NCBI GenBank assembly: GCA_964650975.1
Contig: CAZYWA010000393.1
Location: 1 to 7,740 of the forward strand
Length of the DNA stretch: 7,740 nt
Reading direction: 5' to 3'
Source of the DNA: CAZYWA01 sp964650975 [NCBI: uncultured bacterium]
Lineage (GTDB): Bacteria; JADJOY01
The notes under the pieces: generated by a model
The model's database searches: none
What the model saw: only the letters and a program-made list of their open reading frames with translations
What the model was told of the DNA's origin: nothing
Position numbers and translations under genes: made by a program
Part shown: positions 6,948-7,740 of the stretch, piece by piece
How the letters are laid out: each line of letters begins with the position of its first letter
Numbering within the stretch: position 1 is the stretch's first letter

Positions 6948-7000
6948 GGCCATCCGATGGCCCGTGCTCGGCACGGCTCGGCCGTGATCGAGACTCGATC
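6948..7000. repeat. Cluster of four neighbouring or overlapping dyads
   Basis: In 53 nt there are four perfect dyads: GGCCAT-CCG-ATGGCC (6948-6962), CCGTGC-TCG-GCACGG (6962-6976), CACGGC-TCG-GCCGTG (6972-6986) and GATCGAG-A-CTCGATC (6986-7000). The second and third share bases 6972-6976, so only one of them can form at a time. Three have 3-nt loops; the last is an operator-like palindrome with a one-base centre. No open frame explains the symmetry. Confidence 0.5.
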
Positions 7001-7160
7001 CTTCGCTCGCCTCGCCTGCATTCGCCCGCGCGATGGGGGCTCACACCCAGCGAGTGCTTCCGGGTGGCGCGGGCCTCGAGCACCCTCGCACAGCCACCGG
7101 CCGTCCGTGGCCCGAGCCGGTCCAAGTGGGCAAAGTCAGACAGTGCCCGCTCGCGGGAGT

Positions 7161-7186
7161 GCCTCGGTTTGCGAGCGATCCGAGGC
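7161..7186. repeat. 7-bp inverted repeat in the intergenic region
   Basis: GCCTCGG (7161-7167) and CCGAGGC (7180-7186) are perfect arms with a 12-nt spacer. It is part of the dyad-rich gap; no tail of T or A follows. Function unknown. Confidence 0.3.
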
Positions 7187-7261
7187 GACGAGGCGAGTTG
7201 CGCGCGCGGACTCGGGAATGGGCGCCCCGGAAAACTCGGAGCCTGCGGAGAATTCCGAGGT

Positions 7262-7309
7262 CAGTCGGTTCGGGGCGCTTCCGCTCGCCGTCACTCCCCG
7301 AACCGACTG
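7262..7309. repeat. 14-bp perfect inverted repeat with 20-nt spacer
   Basis: CAGTCGGTTCGGGG at 7262-7275 is matched exactly by its reverse complement CCCCGAACCGACTG at 7296-7309. The 20-nt spacer (7276-7295) is C-rich and unpaired by eye. This is the longest perfect inverted repeat I found in the window. It could be a long hairpin in an RNA, a terminator, or paired sites for a DNA-binding protein. No T-run follows on either strand, and no transposase gene is near. Confidence 0.6.
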
Positions 7310-7328
7310 CTCGCCGGGATCCCGTGCC

Positions 7329-7344
7329 GGCGCCGAGAGGCGCC
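7329..7344. repeat. Small hairpin with GNRA-type loop
   Basis: GGCGCC (7329-7334), GAGA (7335-7338), GGCGCC (7339-7344) would fold on the plus strand into a 6-bp stem capped by a GAGA tetraloop, a particularly stable RNA loop class. It lies 19 nt after the 14-bp repeat. The GNRA loop exists only in plus-strand RNA, hinting at plus-strand transcription, but six GC pairs could be chance. Confidence 0.3.
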
Positions 7345-7376
7345 CCGCGAACGCAATGAGCCGACTTGGGGGTGGG

Positions 7377-7404
7377 GCCCCACGAAAATCACTTTTCGTG
7401 GGGC
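7377..7404 (-). terminator. 12-bp perfect hairpin downstream of the response-regulator gene
   Basis: Arms at 7377-7388 and 7393-7404 are perfectly complementary around the 4-nt loop TCAC (plus strand), with four A/T pairs nearest the loop and GC pairs at the base. Read on the minus strand it is the second of two hairpins after the response-regulator stop codon. No U-tract follows, so a classic intrinsic terminator is not certain. The base of the stem could also pair with a third GTGGGG copy at 7372-7377, giving an alternative 12-bp palindrome (7372-7383). Confidence 0.55.
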
Positions 7405-7423
7405 GGGGGCTGGAACAGCCCCC
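7405..7423 (-). terminator. 8-bp hairpin directly after the response-regulator stop
   Basis: GGGGGCTG (7405-7412) and CAGCCCCC (7416-7423) pair perfectly over a 3-nt loop. It begins 13 nt after the stop codon (7437-7439) in the direction of transcription and abuts the 12-bp hairpin at 7377-7404. Together they are a plausible transcription end or RNA-stability element in GC-rich DNA, although a U-tract is missing. Confidence 0.55.
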
Positions 7424-7436
7424 CGGGAGAATCAGC

Positions 7437-7740
7437 TCAATCCAGCAGCCGCTTGGCCTCGAAGGCCAGGCGCTCGACCTTGAACGGCTTGGGCATGAAG
7501 AGCGCCGCGCCCAGCTCGTACGAGCGCCGCACCATGTCGGGGTTCTGGAAGGCGCTGGTGACGATCACCGGCACCGCCTTCCCGTAGACGTTCTTCTTGA
7601 GCGCGGTGAGCACCGAGAGCCCGTTCACGCCGTCCATCATCACGTCGAGGATCACCAGATCGGGGAGCTTGGCGCCCTGCAAGGAAGCCAGAGCCTCGGT
7701 GCCTTCCGAGATCGACGACACCCGGTAGTCGTGCTTCGAG
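7437..7740 (-). CDS. Response-regulator receiver-domain protein, C-terminal part (runs off right edge)
   Basis: The C-terminal 100 residues of a CheY-like receiver domain are present; the frame stays open to base 7740, so the N-terminus and its acidic pocket are outside. A GTG at 7719-7721 is internal, because SKHDYRV before it is part of the fold. The phosphoacceptor is the Asp of LVILDVMMDG (codon 7644-7646). The switch Ser/Thr lies in VPVIVTSAF, and the conserved Lys in MPKPF. The protein ends in KRLLD about 15 residues after KPF, with no output domain, so it is probably a single-domain regulator, or a receiver at the end of a larger protein. An Asp stands where the common MMPG motif has Pro, and there is no YL before the KPF Lys. 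The partner kinase is not visible. Two hairpins follow the TGA stop. Confidence 0.9.
   Translation of the reverse strand, partial: SKHDYRVSSISEGTEALASLQGAKLPDLVILDVMMDGVNGLSVLTALKKNVYGKAVPVIVTSAFQNPDMVRRSYELGAALFMPKPFKVERLAFEAKRLLD

Larger units (their letters stand above)
6893..7376. other. Intergenic region without a convincing gene, rich in inverted repeats
   Basis: Between the tRNA-Ala promoter and the hairpins after the response-regulator gene I find no open frame with recognisable protein features or a good ribosome site. The open frames here are Arg/Ser/Pro-rich translations typical of GC-rich noncoding DNA. The region instead holds several perfect dyads: 6948-6962, the overlapping set 6962-6986, 6986-7000, a 7-bp repeat 7161-7167/7180-7186, a 14-bp repeat 7262-7309, and a 6-bp stem with GAGA loop at 7329-7344. 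A structured noncoding RNA, regulatory DNA or decayed sequence are all possible. Confidence 0.5.

Overview
The window is GC-rich bacterial chromosome. It carries housekeeping genes with many GTG starts, tight gene overlaps and few AT-rich patches. The protein families are universal bacterial ones, so the host cannot be placed firmly. The gene order priA-fmt-rsmB-rpe and the GC content would fit a deltaproteobacterial/myxobacterial-type, Acidobacteria, Gemmatimonadota or Eisenbacteria-like genome, but this is inference. I see no phage, transposon, CRISPR or defence genes.

Left end (1-282, minus strand): the first 45 codons of plsY (acyl-phosphate:glycerol-3-phosphate acyltransferase) run off the left edge. 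A tRNA-Pro(CGG) lies 73 nt upstream of plsY, with a strong hairpin between them. Then comes a 243-nt divergent intergenic region holding two dyads and a sigma-54-like -24/-12 element in front of the only plus-strand gene (526-1017). That gene encodes an unrecognised exported protein with a charged helix and a Lys/Ser-rich tail.

Centre (1050-6714, minus strand): a compact cluster in transcription order priA, fmt, rsmB, rpe. PriA restarts stalled replication forks, Fmt formylates initiator Met-tRNA, RsmB methylates 16S rRNA and Rpe is a pentose-phosphate/Calvin-cycle epimerase. The fmt/rsmB and rsmB/rpe pairs overlap by about 10 and 8 nt, which suggests translational coupling. The peptide deformylase gene (def), often found between priA and fmt, is absent here. 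A tRNA-Ala(CGC) with a recognisable sigma-70-type promoter sits 59 nt upstream of priA and may share its transcript.

Right end (6850-7740): a 587-nt stretch without a convincing gene is rich in perfect inverted repeats. These include a 14-bp repeat, a cluster of overlapping dyads and two adjacent hairpins just after the stop codon of a response-regulator receiver protein. That protein is cut by the right edge (C-terminal 100 residues present). The most interesting unexplained material is this structured gap and the sigma-54-like element controlling the exported protein. The rest is ordinary core genome, and I found no clear evidence of a new multi-gene system.
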